Part shown: piece after piece, positions 1-11,001 of the stretch
How the letters are laid out: each line of letters begins with the position of its first letter
Numbering within the stretch: the stretch's first letter is position 1
Source: Termitomyces sp. T153
Lineage: Eukaryota > Basidiomycota > Agaricomycetes > Agaricales > Lyophyllaceae
DNA: 64,000 nt
Assembly (NCBI GenBank): GCA_018296165.2
Contig: JACKQL020000002.1
Span: 806,001-870,000 of the forward strand
Direction: 5' to 3'
Program-made: the position numbers and the translations under genes
Notes under the pieces: generated by a model
Databases searched by the model: none
What the model was told of the DNA's origin: nothing
Seen by the model: only the letters and a program-made list of their open reading frames with translations

Positions 1-19
1 TATTGCTTCCCCACCAGAA

Positions 20-1260
20 TTGAGCACTATGGAGTTCTATGTCTCAGCTTGCCAACCCATATACATCCTTGGAGGCCCTGGCCCTGCAGGACAAAGCCTG
101 GACTTGCCTGCTACACCTAGAAACTCAGGTATAGCTAACACAATCATCTCTCACTCATCATACAACCAAACTCTCTACTCTCCATCAAACCACAGATCTG
201 ATCTCCCAATTGCTCCAGGCATTGCTTGAATGCCTAACTCCTACCTCTGCACTTCCTGCAATGGCAGAACCAGCCCTGCCTGTGTTGACACCCATCTCTG
301 CAACTCCAGTGACCCTACAAACACAGATCCTGTGCTCCATGCTATCAGATGGATATGATAGTGCCTGCTCCAGTGGTGAACAATTCCTCCAATCCTGCCT
401 CACCTACATCCACCTCAGTAGGGACACCTTTAACTCTGATGCATTAAAAATAGCCTGGGTACTATCATACATGAAGATGGGATGTGCCTCCACTTATGTG
501 TTATGAGTCTTCCATCACTCCAGAGGTGTGGGGAGTTTTCTGGACTGGGCCTCTTCAAGAAGGACTTCCATGTGGAGTTGTTCCCATTGGACCCCACCAA
601 GACTGTGGCATTGACATTACATAACTGGGAGCAATATGGGCAAGGAAAATGCACACTGGATGAGTACATTGACTTTTTCCAAGCTCTGGTCAAGTAAGCC
701 ACCTACCCCAACAGCCTTCAACTATGCCTCACCTTCTGGGACAGCCTGCACTCCACATTGGTGAAACACATTGACAATCTTGTGGAGGGTCACCTGGACA
801 ATGAAAAGATTGCATTGTGGTATGAGGTTGCACAGGACTACTGGCAACTCATGGAGATTTGGAGAGAGCTCTGCCACCCACATTCCACAATGCACTCTGC
901 TCCAATCACCAACCTCCACTACCCCATACCTGCTCATCCAAGACCCATCCTTACTCCAGCCACCCCCATGCTGTGCCCCCTGCTGCTGGGTACTCCCATG
1001 GACATGGACACAGCCAGGCAGCTCTGCTCCATGCTGCTGTTGTATCAGAAATGCCAGAAACTTGGGCACTTTGCATGGCATTGTCCCCTGAGCCTGGAGG
1101 TGCATCATCTCTTTGCAGCAGAACAGGAGGAACTCCTCCTGCAGCTGCTAGCCATGAAGGATGCTGCCACAGCTCTGTTGCCAGATGTGCCCACTCTGGA
1201 ATTGACCCCAGAGGAGACCAGCAAGTGTGTGGCACCCCTGGAGCTGGCAGAGGATTTTTA
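20..1260 (+). pseudogene. gypsy A Gag pseudogene
   Basis: Frames drift, but the order of a chromovirus Gag is visible. There is an N-terminal segment with the pattern LHLETQV...HQTT, then a capsid-like block around 420-700 (AWVLSYMK followed by WxxF-like and NPTKTAALxLQxQxQYGQGKWxLDEYI-type text also seen in element B), then a zinc-knuckle remnant QKCQKLGHFAWHC at about 1045-1085. The first cysteine of the CCHC box is replaced by tyrosine, so it would not bind zinc. A short acidic tail ends in EDF at 1258. Gag packages element RNA into particles; this copy cannot, because of stops near 507 and 698 and the broken knuckle. Homology to gag of the element at 61.7-63.0 kb supports the call. Confidence 0.75.
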
Positions 1261-3051
1261 GGAGAGCAACAGATGAGGTGTACACCTCCATTGCTGGGTA
1301 CTAACAGGTTCTCATGTCTGTTAATAGAAAATGAAATTACTTATTCCAATGCCCTTCATCCTAAGACAGAAGAACCTCAACACCCCCCTCTAGATGTACA
1401 AACACTAACTCCAGAGCCTCCACTGAGCTCCCCAACACCTCCAAGGGTCTGCTGACATGGCTCTGCCTGGGCATGCCAAATGCCCTGACAGTACATGATG
1501 GCATCCAGCCTGTCTGCCAACTCCCTGCACTTTGATGTAGAGATTGAAACAATGGACACTGATGCCTTCCTGTACAAGAACCTGAATTCTGGTTGCATTT
1601 ACCCTTCAAGTCTCTGATAGCTTCTTCAGTCTTCTTCATCAAGAAGATGGATGGCTCATTCTGATTGGTCCAGGATTATTGGGTTCTCAATGCCATGACA
1701 GTAAAGAACTGCTACCCCCTCCCCCTCATCTCTGAGCTCATTAACAACCTCCAGGAAACATGATACTTCACTAAACTGGATATCTGGTGGGGTTACAACA
1801 ATGTGCACATCCAGGAAGGAGATGAGTGGAAGGCCACCTTCCAGACCAACTGGGGATTGTTCAAACTGCTCGTTATGTTCTTTGACTCACCAACAGCCCC
1901 ACCATCTTCCAGACAATGATAAATGACATATTCTGGGACCTCATTGCAGATGGCATAGTATGTGTATATTTCAATGATATTTTCATCTACACCAAGATGC
2001 TGGAAGAACACCATCAGATCACTTGCCTTGTCCTGGAGTGCCTTTGCCAGCACCAACTCTACTTCAAATTGGAGAAGTGTGAGTTTGAGCAGACCTGGAT
2101 TGAGTATCTTAGTCTGATCATCTTGCACGGAGCTGCAGAGATGGACCCAGTGAAGGTGGCAGGTGTGGCAGAGTGGCCAGAGCCCAAGAATAAGAAGGAG
2201 GTACAGGCATTTCTTAGCTTTGCAAACTTCTACTAGAGATTCATTCAGGACTTCTTACACCATGCCTGCTCACTGTTTGACCTGACCAGGAAGGACATTG
2301 TGTGGAGTTGGAGACCTTCAGAGCAGGTGGCCATCAATGCCCTCAAGCATGCTGTCACCTCCAGGCCTGTCCTCTCTCTAGACAACAACTCCCCCTTCTA
2401 AGTGGAAGCCAACAGCTCCAACTTTGCTATGGGGGCAGTCCTATTGTAGCAATTCCCAGGGGATGGGAAGTGGCATCCAGTGGCCTTTTACTCCAAGAGC
2501 CTAAACACAGTGGAGCAGAACCACAAGATCCATGACAAGGAGATGCTGGCTATCATCTGGTTGTTCAAGGAGTGGCAGCACTTCTTGGAAGGCATGTAGC
2601 ACAAGTTCAAGGTCTGGATGGATCATAAGAACCTCAAATACTTTTAAACAGCCAAGAAGCTCAACCACTGACAGGCCTGGTGGTCCCTCTACCTTGCCAA
2701 CTTTGACTTCTTGCTGCACTATAAGCCTGGCTGGAGCATGGGGAAACCAGATGCCCTGTCCTAGAAAGTGGACCATGGCATGGAGGGGAAAGGATAATAG
2801 CAACATTGTGTTCCTCTGCCCAGAACTCCATTGACAGAGTAGAGGTGGACATTCTCTGGGACATCTGGTGGGGCAATTGGAATGGTCAGCAGGAGGAACT
2901 GGTGGTACAGGCAGCTCAGGCACTAAAGTCAGGGTGTACCACTGGTGCTAAGTTGGTCCATGCAGATAAATGGGCCATCTGGGATGGAATTCTGACCTTT
3001 AGGGACTATATCTACATGCCCAATGTTCTGGAGCTCTATCAGAGGATTGTA
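1261..3051 (+). pseudogene. gypsy A Pol pseudogene: protease scrap, RT, RNase H, integrase N-terminus
   Basis: The protease is reduced to a stub: the text DVEIETMDT near 1540 jumps straight to DAFLYKNL, which belongs upstream of RT, so the catalytic D-S-G region is deleted. RT follows (SSVFFIKK near 1635, FTKLDIWWGYNNVH-like text near 1770, FQTMINDIF near 1912). The catalytic YxDD motif reads YFND at about 1967-1978, so one catalytic aspartate is asparagine. RNase H text (FWVEANSSNFAMGAVL-like, then KIHDKEMLAIIW-like) runs from about 2390 to 2800 in mixed frames. Near 2960-3050 comes the linker before integrase (ILTFRDYIYMPNVLELYQRIV). Coding stops abruptly at TTGTA 3047-3051, where the foreign segment begins. 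Confidence 0.8.
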
Positions 3052-3695
3052 TTTGTCATTTCTGAAGTACTTGAAAGGCTGAACACGTTTGGATGTTGAT
3101 GATTGTTATGCAATAACCGGTAATTGCCGGTAATATTCTAAAAGTGCGACATATTACTAAAATAACTGGAATATCATGTGCGCAAAGATACTGTCAGTCA
3201 TGAGGTGTTGCGACATCCTGAGTTTACGGATATGGTGGAACTGAGCTGCGTACAAGATCATTTCTTATGTGGGTTCACTCTGCTCAGATCAATGTAATGT
3301 CTTGCTGACGCTGGTGCATACTCTTAGTCAACATCAAATCAGAAGGGCCGTACCCTCCCGAACGTCTTTTACTCAAAGCAATCCAAATCATGCAAGAGAA
3401 GATCTCTGTTCTCCGCAAAGCTGCAGATGCTTTACCTGTCGGAGACTCTTTGGACAATAGTGATACACAGATGACCAAAGTTTGATGCTTTTATCTATAA
3501 TCTCCAATTCTGTTTAATCAAATTGGGATGGAGATCTACATAGAATTCTGACGTCATGGAGCATACTTTCTCAGTTTCATATGGGAATAATCAGGGAGTT
3601 CAGTGGTGTATCTATGACATGAGTGGATCCAGGAATCAGCGGCAAGCATGGGCGCCATATTTTGATGATGGTATGTCCATTACTAGTTATTCTTG

Positions 3696-4085
3696 TCACT
3701 TGTACTGTGGAGCCTTTTTCAAAGGTGGTGTTGCAATCTTTGGCGGCACTGATTCGACTGGAATGCGATCGACAGATAGATGGTAAAAGGAAGATGTGTT
3801 TTGATATGTATTAGAGGACGAAAAATACGATGCGTCAAAAACATGTGTTTGCACCGGGTCTAAGGAGGATAAGGTGATAGAGTCTTCTTGGTCGGATTCT
3901 GATTCATATTTGAAAGACCTTGATGGGGTCCGTGGGGGAGAAGACAAGGGAACTTGGTTTTCATCACAGTAGGAAGTCGTAGCTGTCTTTCCGTTGTCAG
4001 TCACTGTTAATCCCATGGACTTTTCTTTCGGCTCAATGGATGGTTCCAGCGTCACTCCATCTCCCGATTGTTGGAGAATAGGCAC
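3696..4085 (-). pseudogene. hypothetical ORF fragment inside the interposed segment
   Basis: This is an open 129-codon minus-strand frame with CpG-containing, host-like composition. The peptide is polar and Ser/Pro-rich with an acidic SESDQED stretch, like a disordered segment of a fungal regulatory protein. I do not recognise a family. It has no obvious start context and no clear neighbouring exons, so it may be a piece of a host gene carried into the gypsy element, or a chance frame. The plus-strand frames opposite it look like shadows. Confidence 0.25.
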
Positions 4086-4729
4086 CTTATCGAATCACCA
4101 ACAAGCAACTTATCATCCCCATGACCCACGTTTGATTCGACCTGAGATCGCACTTACCTCCTTTCAGCCTCCTTGGCATGACTCTCCCTTCCACTTCAGG
4201 CCAGATTCTAGTGGTTGGTTTACTCAAGTCTCACCGTCTTTGAGTGCCCCTGCTGTCAACTCTCCTGCTCCATTGCTTCCCCCAAGCTCTTAAGACCCCC
4301 TCTGGCTTCCCCTCCGATATTCGAAGGGACACCACAAGGCGACATCATTGTTCATGACTTCTGGAAAGGCAGACTTGCTCCATTTCCGGGTTTCAGCTCT
4401 GGTCAAACAATCAATAATGAGGCAGTTTTCTCGAATTCGCCAAGCCTCTCTTCTCTCTGCGAACCATGCTCACCCCCACAGAACACCGACAAACACATAG
4501 ACATCCATGCAGCATGAGTATATCGGATATATAATGTTCAATGTATAGGAGACGCAGTGGGGCAAGGTTAATAGGGTTCTGTTAACCTCTTCATTCCCAA
4601 GGCCTGAGGTTGCATGCACCCGTCCTCGCACGCACAAATAGAGCTTCGTCTGACTTGGATTCCTGCATGTTTTCTCCCCGCAGCCCCACCTGAATGCCCT
4701 GACAGTATGTGATAGCCTCTGGCTTGTCC

Positions 4730-4877
4730 ACTCATTTCTTGCACCTTGATATAGAGATCAAGATGATGGACACTCAGCAAAACTGTGGAGTCACAGCTCT
4801 CCTGGACAGCAGAGCAATGGGACTTTTCCTGGACTCAGAGTTTGTCAAATGCCACAGCCTGACCATGCAGCCCCTTG
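4730..4877 (+). pseudogene. gypsy aspartic protease fragment
   Basis: The reading DIEIKMMDTQQNCGVTALLD followed by SRAMGLFLDSEFV matches the protease of element B (63274 onward), where the same region reads ALLDSGATGLFLDT. The catalytic D-S-G is altered to D-S-R here, so the fragment would be inactive. It ends at HSLTMQPL and joins integrase with everything between missing. It shows that a second copy of this family, or a rearranged part of the same one, contributed to the segment. Confidence 0.7.
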
Positions 4878-4882
4878 TTGTA

Positions 4883-5980
4883 GAGCAACACCATGACTCC
4901 CACATTGCAGGGCACCCTGGACGTTGGAAAACACTGGAGCTGGTATCATAGAATTGCTAGTGGCCCCAGATGTCCCAGTATATTGGATCCTATACTAGTA
5001 TGTGCAATCTATGCTTCCAGACCAAGCCCTAGCATTACCTCCCCTCTAGACAGCTACATCTGCTACCTGTGCTGGCAGAACAATAAAGCATGGCATCTGT
5101 GGACTTCATTATGAAACTCCCTAATGCCCACAGTTACAATGCAATCATGGTGGTGGTGGACTTGTTTGGCAAGCAAGCACACTTCATTCCAACTCACACC
5201 ACCTGCTCCACCATAGGGGCCATGAACCTGTACCAGAAGAATATCTGGAAACTCCATGGCCTCTCTAAGGCTTACATCTCTGACCAGGGGCCACAATTTG
5301 TGGTGGTATACCAGGGAGCTCTAATGATTACTCAGAGTGAAGCTTCACACCTTCACCACCTACCACCTACAGTCTGACAGCCAGACTGAGCACATGAACC
5401 AGGAGTTGGAGCAGTACATCCACCTCTTCTGCAACAAGTGCCAGGGTGACTGGGATGAACTCCTTCTCAATGCTGAGTTCCAGTACAACAACCACATTCA
5501 CACATCCACCCAGTTCTCCCCATTCTTTCTCAACACTAGATAACACCTGTACATGGGTTTTGAACTCTGGGTCTGACTCTTGGAGAATGAGGCAGTAAAC
5601 AAATTTGTGGACCAGATGAAGAGGTCACAGAAGGAGGCCTGAGCAGTACTAGCAAAGGCAAAGGACAACATGGCACAATACTATGACCATAGAAGGACCC
5701 TGGAGCACAAATACCAGCCCAGAGAACATGTCTATCTGGATGCCTCCAACAATATGACTACCTGACTCTCAAAAAAGCTGTCACACTGCCAGTTGGAACC
5801 TTTCATGGTGGAATGACAAGTAGGACCCCTAGCCTATTGACTCTGGCTCCACTCCTAGCCTATTGACTCTGGCTCCCTGTGGGGATGTGCCAGCTCCATC
5901 CAGTGTTCAATGTGGTCAAACTAACTCTGGCCTCCAGGGATCCTATTCCAGGATGACATCCACCACCCCCACTACCTCCA
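4883..5980 (+). pseudogene. gypsy A integrase pseudogene
   Basis: The HHCC zinc-binding region begins HHDSHIAGHPGRWK at about 4886 and its cysteine pair reads CYLCWQNN near 5065. The catalytic core follows from about 5095: VDFIMKLPNAHSYNAIMVVVDLF, then ISDQGPQFV around 5277, and a TYHLQSDSQTEHMNQELEQY stretch. Aspartates of the core remain, but stops near 4950, 5376, 5541 and 5640 and a frame change near 5335 break the gene. A GPY/F-type C-terminal part is only faintly visible around 5700-5960, where a short duplicated stretch also occurs (5823-5872). Integrase would insert the element's cDNA; this copy is dead. Confidence 0.75.
5823..5872 (+). repeat. short tandem duplication in gypsy A integrase
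   Basis: A ~25-bp unit beginning GACCCCTAGCCTATTGACTC is followed at once by a near copy reading CTCCTAGCCTATTGACTC, giving two tandem copies. It looks like a replication-slippage duplication in a decaying gene. Confidence 0.6.
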
Positions 5981-6181
5981 GTGGTGGTCAACAACAATGA
6001 GGAGTATGAGGTGGAGGAAATCCTGGACAGTCATTTATTCCAGAGGCAACTACAATACAAGGTGAAGTGGAAGGGCTATGGAATTGAGGACATCTCCTGG
6101 AAACCACAGGAGAATGTACACATCCCCAGACTCATCAGGGAGTTCCACCAGAGATATCCAGATGCTCCATGCACCATATGA
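5981..6181 (+). CDS. integrase C-terminal chromodomain (intact block of a dead gene)
   Basis: This 66-codon open block reads EEYEVEEILDSHLFQRQLQY followed by KVKWKGYG, then a WKPQEN motif and a helix LIREFHQRYP. The order is that of a classical chromodomain: YxVExIL strand, YxVKWKGY strand, W...EN, C-terminal helix. Chromoviruses carry it at the integrase C-terminus, where it steers integration toward marked chromatin by reading modified histone tails. It lies directly before the purine tract and the 3' LTR, as expected. It is the best preserved part of the element, perhaps by chance. It was part of Pol, not a free gene. Confidence 0.75.
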   Translation: MVVNNNEEYEVEEILDSHLFQRQLQYKVKWKGYGIEDISWKPQENVHIPRLIREFHQRYPDAPCTI

Positions 6182-6257
6182 GGTGTCTACTCTATTTCAC
6201 TGGTGGACCAAGCAATCAGGGACTACTTCTACCCTGCACATTGAGACACTGCATGCT

Positions 6258-6269
6258 AGAGGGGGGTGA
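6258..6269 (+). promoter_or_regulatory. polypurine tract of gypsy A
   Basis: The stretch AGAGGGGGGTGA lies immediately before TGTCAGGG, the start of the 3' LTR. It is the normal primer site for plus-strand DNA synthesis. Confidence 0.7.
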
Positions 6270-6800
6270 TGTCAGGGAACTTCCATTTCTGACCTCTGCA
6301 ACCTTTTTCAGTGCCTCCACAGCTTGTTTGACATCTCTGGGGCTCATTCCAGAACCCTGGAGATCTCTAGAGAACTGCAGAGATCTCCATATTACCACAT
6401 TAATCATTGTCCTAGGGTTAGAATTAGCTCTGGCCTGCTGTACAATAGTTTCCATGCCTCTGCCACCCACTGATGTGCTGCACCAAGCAGTGGGGATCCC
6501 TAGACTTGTTCTCTTCAGATTCCCCTTTGCTAGGTGATTAGTTACTGATTGTATCATTGTCTACTCTGCTAATATACTTTGGATTCCACTCTGCTAGCTG
6601 TGTGACTCTGATCCACTGCTCGAGAGGTCACCCTTACACAATAGTATATAAGCTGATTCCTGAAGCAACTATCAACTTGTAAGTCTAAGAGATCCACTTC
6701 CTGGAGTATTTCTGAGCCATGGTACATAGATTGCCTGCTTTTTCTCTTAAAAGCATTTTTCATCTTTTGGGCTCATCAGAGCAGTATTTTCAAGTTAAGT
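6270..6800 (+). repeat. gypsy A 3' LTR (right end approximate)
   Basis: The LTR starts TGTCAGGG after the purine tract. It shares several blocks with the LTR region near 61.1-61.6 kb (for example GGGGATCCTTAGACTTGTTCT there against GGGGATCCCTAGACTTGTTC here, then CTTTGGATTCC and AGAGGTCACCCTTACA). A TATATAAG box is at about 6645. I could not fix the 3' terminus or a target duplication because the 5' LTR is outside the window. Confidence 0.55.
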
Positions 6801-6829
6801 ACTCTCTCTGCCTACAGTTTTTGGAGAAT

Positions 6830-8876
6830 GCTTACAATTTTTGGCATTGGATATATTGAGAGAGTTCTTTACTTTGTTAAATACTCGTCATTACAGGTGA
6901 GTACTGCCATATCAGTACTCCCACAGTCTTATCAAGAATCTTATCCTGGAAGGTTGGAACAAATGTGTGGTACCTTCACACTATCATTCCAATGTGATTG
7001 CTCATACAATTCTCACTGTTAAAGTTTGATCCAAACTTCAAGGTTCTGACCTTGAGTCTCATGTTGACTACAAAAAACATTGTATGTGCTACTATCTTAG
7101 ATGAATTGGCATGTTAGCCAGTCATTTTTCAGAAATACATCAGCAGGCCTACTAAAAGGGTATAAATAAAAAAAAGTATGAAAAGGAAAGTTGAAAAAGA
7201 AAGTTGAAAAAGAAGGTAAGGGAAGGTGGTTTCTGCAACTAAGTGAGGATGGGGCAATTATTGGGATGAAGGGGTCAGAAAGGCAATAATAAAACAGTGA
7301 AAACAAGACAATTGGAAAGGAATGCTCCAGGCATTCCTACACCAACAAAAAAGTCAGATGAATCAATTCTATCAAATATTTGGGCTCACAAAGGTTAAGC
7401 ATGAGCCTGCTGATTATTGTACTCAATGCTTTACAGCCAATTATAAGAAATGCATAGCTTTAAATCAGGCAACAAAAGGACAGACATACATATTGGCAAA
7501 AGTTGCTGTAGCACTCTGTAAATAGTCCTGGGGGAATTACTCCCCTTGAATAACCTAAAGCAGAGAATAATGTAGGAGATATTTACAGGAAAGACCTATA
7601 TAAGAGTCAGTACAAGATCAGATTCAAACTAACAAGAACTATATGCTCACAAGCAAGGTGATGACAGTCATAAGCACAACTACTGCCATGATTCTACAAT
7701 GCACATGTTGATAAGACCCACTTGTTGCTGGGCACTGTTTTTGGCATTTCTGATTGGACAACAGCTGATTATATTGTAGATGGCCTTGCACAAGTCACAA
7801 CACTCATTATGTGGGGTTTAGCCCCAAGGTCTAGAACAATGTAGCCTTTGCACAGGATTTTAGCAACCATGAGACTTATAGATCACAAGCTGCATCATGT
7901 GGAGTCTGGACTTTAGATCTAGAATGATAAGGCCAAAACCTTTCTTAGCAACATTATCTGGTGACAACACTCCCTCCTCTCTAAAAAGAGATATATTGAA
8001 GCTGTGTGACTTCTTACTTATCATTTTTCTTGTTGAGCTTACAAACATACTTGAATGGTGTCTACACTTCAGGTAGTGATGTTGGAAATGCTCTTTTCTT
8101 GTGATTGACAATTTTCAGGCATTATATTGATATTGCATACATATACTTGATTACCAGATTGACATCTAGTATGTATCATAAACACTTTGGCAGACACTAT
8201 TGCTGGCAGTGACTAATATTTCCTTTCTAAATACTAAACCTACAAACAGTATAAATACTGCCTGTACATAGAGACAAAACAATGAACAGAGTATTGTTCC
8301 TCCTTACTAGCTCTCTGCTTACCAGCTTCAGATCTCTTATTGCTCTTTCTCTCATCATTGCCAACAACTTAGCAATAGTCTTGATAACCATGACCTCAAC
8401 TTAGTGTGGTGCCAACTGCAGGTACCCTTAGTATTAGTTTGACTTAGCAATATTAGCAACTATGGCTAGCAATTAGTTTGCATTTGTCTCCAGTCTTAAT
8501 TAACCTCATTTATTCCTTGTTTCTCACTCCCTTTCTATTGCTTAGTTCTCTCTTTCCTAGTAACTCTTTCATCTTTGTTTCCTTCTCCTTCTCCTATCCG
8601 GCAACCTTTTGTTAGCATCTAGCAACTTAGGCTAGTGATAGTGACATTTTTCACTTCACTCCTCATCCCCTTTATGTCAACTAGCTCTTGCTTTCTAGGA
8701 TGGTTACTGACTCACCCCTATTAACTTCCTATTGCCAGCTACCCTATCTAGTTGCTAGTGTTTAGGTCTTCTTTTGGTTTCCTGCATGGCAGCTAGGCAG
8801 CATAGAAGCACATCAATGTCTATAATGATATTGAATCCAGAACCAATAGCATTATTGCTTACCCAAAGTACTGTCC
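6830..8876. other. AT-rich decayed intergenic DNA
   Basis: I see no convincing gene here. Short frames exist (for example 67 codons at 7322-7525 on plus and 83 codons at 7860-8111 on minus), but none shows a family motif or exon structure. The stretch is CpG-poor like the flanking elements, so it is probably old repeat debris. Confidence 0.5.
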
Positions 8877-9121
8877 TGTTGCAGCAGGTTTCCCACAGTA
8901 GGACAGAGTTAGGCAAGAAGACCTAATTCAGAGTAGTTCAATCATGACAACTAGTGTTCCATACTTCAGAATGAATATTATATGGAATATTGTAAGATAC
9001 ATACCTGGTGTTCCATACTTCAGAATGAAGAGAGTATGGAGACACCAGAGGAAGAAAATACTACTTAGTCGTGTGAATGACTGGTCTATTATCATTGTTC
9101 AGTTGTGGCACAGTTGTGGCA
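8877..9121 (-). repeat. copia 3' LTR
   Basis: Starts (plus strand) TGTTGCAGCAGG and ends GTTGTGGCA. It contains an internal repeated phrase (GTTCCATACTTCAGAATGAA twice) and matches 21125-21368 along its whole length. Confidence 0.85.
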
Positions 9122-9169
9122 CTTGAGTTAACCCATGTGCTTGGGCTGTTCTGAAACTAAGATAGCTGA

Positions 9170-9847
9170 CTAATTATCAAAGTTAAGAATGAGTGGTGAT
9201 GACTGCAGCTTGCCAATGTTGGCCAAGAAATTACAGAGCCAGCATAGCTCACAACCTATTTCACTCATAGCAACAAATTCTGCTTCCATGGTGGATAGGG
9301 CAATGATCAACTGAAGTTTTAACATCCAACTAATAGCCCCACCAGCAACCATGAGTATGGAACCTGTGGTAGAGCCTCCATTGTCTGGGTTCCCACTATG
9401 ATTGGCATCAGCAAATCCAACAAGAGAGGATGGAGAGGAAGAAGCTGCACCAGCTGAGTATTCAATCTTATACTCAAGGGTACCTCTAACATATCTTACC
9501 AAGTGTTTGACTGCCTTCCAGTGTTTGGGGCCAGGGCAAGAGTTAAATCAGCACAAGATGCCTATAGCATGTGCAACGTTGGGGCAAGTACACATGGCAA
9601 GGTAAAGGAAGGCACTTGTTGCATGGATGTAGGGGATCAACTGCATTTCTTGGTGTTCACTGGGTGTCTGTGGGGAATCTGCCTTAGAGAGACTGATACT
9701 GGGGTTGAGGGGGGTTGCAACAGCTTTGCAATCAAGCAAGTTAAAGCAAGAGAGTACCTCTGTGGCATATGCTTTCTGGTCTATCCAGAGTCTGCAGTTT
9801 GGTTTGTCACAAGTCACAACAACTCCAAGCAAGCTAGAGGTAGGGCT
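9170..9847 (-). pseudogene. copia RT C-terminus and RNase H (right of nested insertion)
   Basis: Reading leftward on the minus strand, RT text resumes after copy I as CDKPNCRLWIDQKAYATEVL, continues through CKAVATPLNPSISLSK and YLAMCTCPNVAHAIGILC, then RNase H: GTLEYKIEYSAG, LVGFADANHSG, STTGSILMVAGGAISW and ALSTMEAEFVAMSEIGCEL. This is the standard copia RT-RNase H linker and domain. Two frames are needed, so there is at least one frameshift near 9500-9550. The partner half of RT lies at 17439-18140, separated by copy I. Confidence 0.85.
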
Positions 9848-9852
9848 AAGGT

Positions 9853-10988
9853 TGTCACGACCCATTCCCTGGACCCCCATACATTGCCCAACAAACCCCC
9901 GCCCCCCCAGAACCTCCCCCAACACTTTATCAAACTTCCCCAGCACTCCGTGCCTACTCCGGCTAACTCTGATGCATTCTCGGCTAACTCCGACAGCTCC
10001 TTTGCCAACTCTGACATCTTCTCCGCAGCCGCTGGCACTTCCCCTGAATCTCCTGAGCCCCTGGGACCACTCCTCCACCATGCCTGACCCTGTTACATGT
10101 CATCGACTCAACACCCTGGCCCCTCCAACTTACCCTGGAGTATTACAACAACATCGGAATGGACCACATCAACAATTGATCCCATCAACATATCAATGCA
10201 GCCCGCCCTCTGGTCATAACCAACACCCGTCAACTCCGTTGAGCTCCGCCAAGCCCCGCCACCACAGCCAACATTTCTGGAGCTCTTCAGTAGTCAGTAT
10301 ATAAGGCGTAGAGTAACTCTTTGTACTCTAGCCTTGAGATTACCTACCTGCCTTACCTGATGTGTTTTTGATTGTTTCTTCTCACGTTTTGTGTTCTGTG
10401 TCTTGTTTCCTTATTCTCAGTCTCCCGGTCTTATCTCATCTCCATTCCATTATCATTTTGTTATTGTCCATGTCTCTGCCTGAATCTATTCTCATTCCCG
10501 TCTTGTCTCCATCTCATTTCATTCGACTCCGTCTCATCTTGCTTGATTCTGTCTATTGTGTTCAAGCCTTCTCGACCATAACGCCCTCACAAATTCCACA
10601 ATTACGATTATGAACCTCTGGCACTCTTTCACCAAGTCTGGGCCTCACTACCCACTTGGCCCTGAACCCTATCAATCCCTGTTGATCCCCCATCAGAACT
10701 CCGGCTCTGCTCCCATCATTTGCATAGCCTCTGCCTCCTCCGCACCCGCAATACTCACATATGGACTTATGCCTGAACCCTGCCAAGCCTGTCCTCCTTC
10801 TCCACAACTCATCCTCTACTCCTCCGGACCTCCCCAGACTTGCTTGGATCAATTCCCGCTAACTATCCTCACAAGTCCCCAGTGTTTGGAACACCTCCAA
10901 GTGCCCAGTTGTCAGTGCAGGAAATCATGTCCACCTAGTAAGGACTCGCCCAGTGTAGCTGAGCCCCTGTGATCAGTGGAACCTGACA
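9853..10988 (+). repeat. 5' LTR of copy I
   Basis: Begins TGTCACGACCC and ends GGAACCTGACA. It holds three 21-bp minisatellite units near 9960-10022, a TATA box at 10298-10306 and the predicted RNA start at about 10330. Same length as the 3' LTR. Confidence 0.93.
10298..10342 (+). promoter_or_regulatory. LTR promoter: TATA box and predicted RNA 5' end
   Basis: TATATAAGG (10298-10306) lies about 32 bp before AGCCTTGAGATTA (10330-10342). That 13-mer is the exact reverse complement of the 13 bases right after this LTR, which supports it as the RNA 5' end used for self-priming. The equivalent TATA and 13-mer occur in all LTR copies in the window. Confidence 0.65.
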
Positions 10989-11001
10989 TAATCTCAAGGC
11001 T
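10989..11001 (+). promoter_or_regulatory. self-priming primer-binding site of copy I
   Basis: TAATCTCAAGGCT follows the 5' LTR directly. It does not start TGG and resembles no tRNA 3' end I know, but it is perfectly complementary to 10330-10342 in the R region. Tf1 and sushi-type elements prime this way, by folding back the RNA 5' end. Confidence 0.7.

Larger units (their letters stand above)
3052..4882. other. 1.83-kb segment interposed in integrase, flanked by TTGTA repeats
   Basis: The integrase reading ELYQRIV stops at TTGTA (3047-3051) and resumes as EQHHDSHIAGHPGRWK after a second TTGTA (4878-4882). Joining the two sides restores the expected integrase order across one codon. The interposed DNA has two parts. 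From about 3060 to 4690 it is non-repetitive-looking sequence with normal CpG content. From about 4690 to 4877 it is a protease fragment of the same gypsy family. It has no TG...CA ends, so it is not a simple LTR insertion. Filler DNA captured at a break, or a second deleted gypsy copy next to host DNA, are both possible. The 5-bp repeat may be a target duplication or microhomology. Confidence 0.6.
1..6800 (+). mobile_element. Ty3/gypsy chromovirus A, degenerate, 5' end outside window
   Basis: In order on the plus strand I see gag with a CCHC remnant, an RT block, RNase H, an integrase zinc-binding motif, integrase core, a C-terminal chromodomain and a 3' LTR after a purine tract. All genes except the chromodomain carry stops and frameshifts, so this is a dead copy. 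The 5' LTR lies to the left of the window. The integrase region is split by a foreign segment at 3052-4882. A related, separate copy starts at about 61 kb and matches A in gag and protease. CpG is almost absent from the coding part (I noticed about one CG in 1-3050), which suggests long methylation-linked decay. The right-hand end is approximate because I could not locate the LTR terminus. Confidence 0.85.

Noticed and set aside
4555..4640. Another tRNA-derived SINE head (GGTTGCATGCACC as B box)
   Set aside because: Neither box fits the consensus well and no duplication or tail was found.
7322..7525. 67-codon plus-strand gene
   Set aside because: No homology feature, no exon partners, and it sits in CpG-poor decayed DNA.
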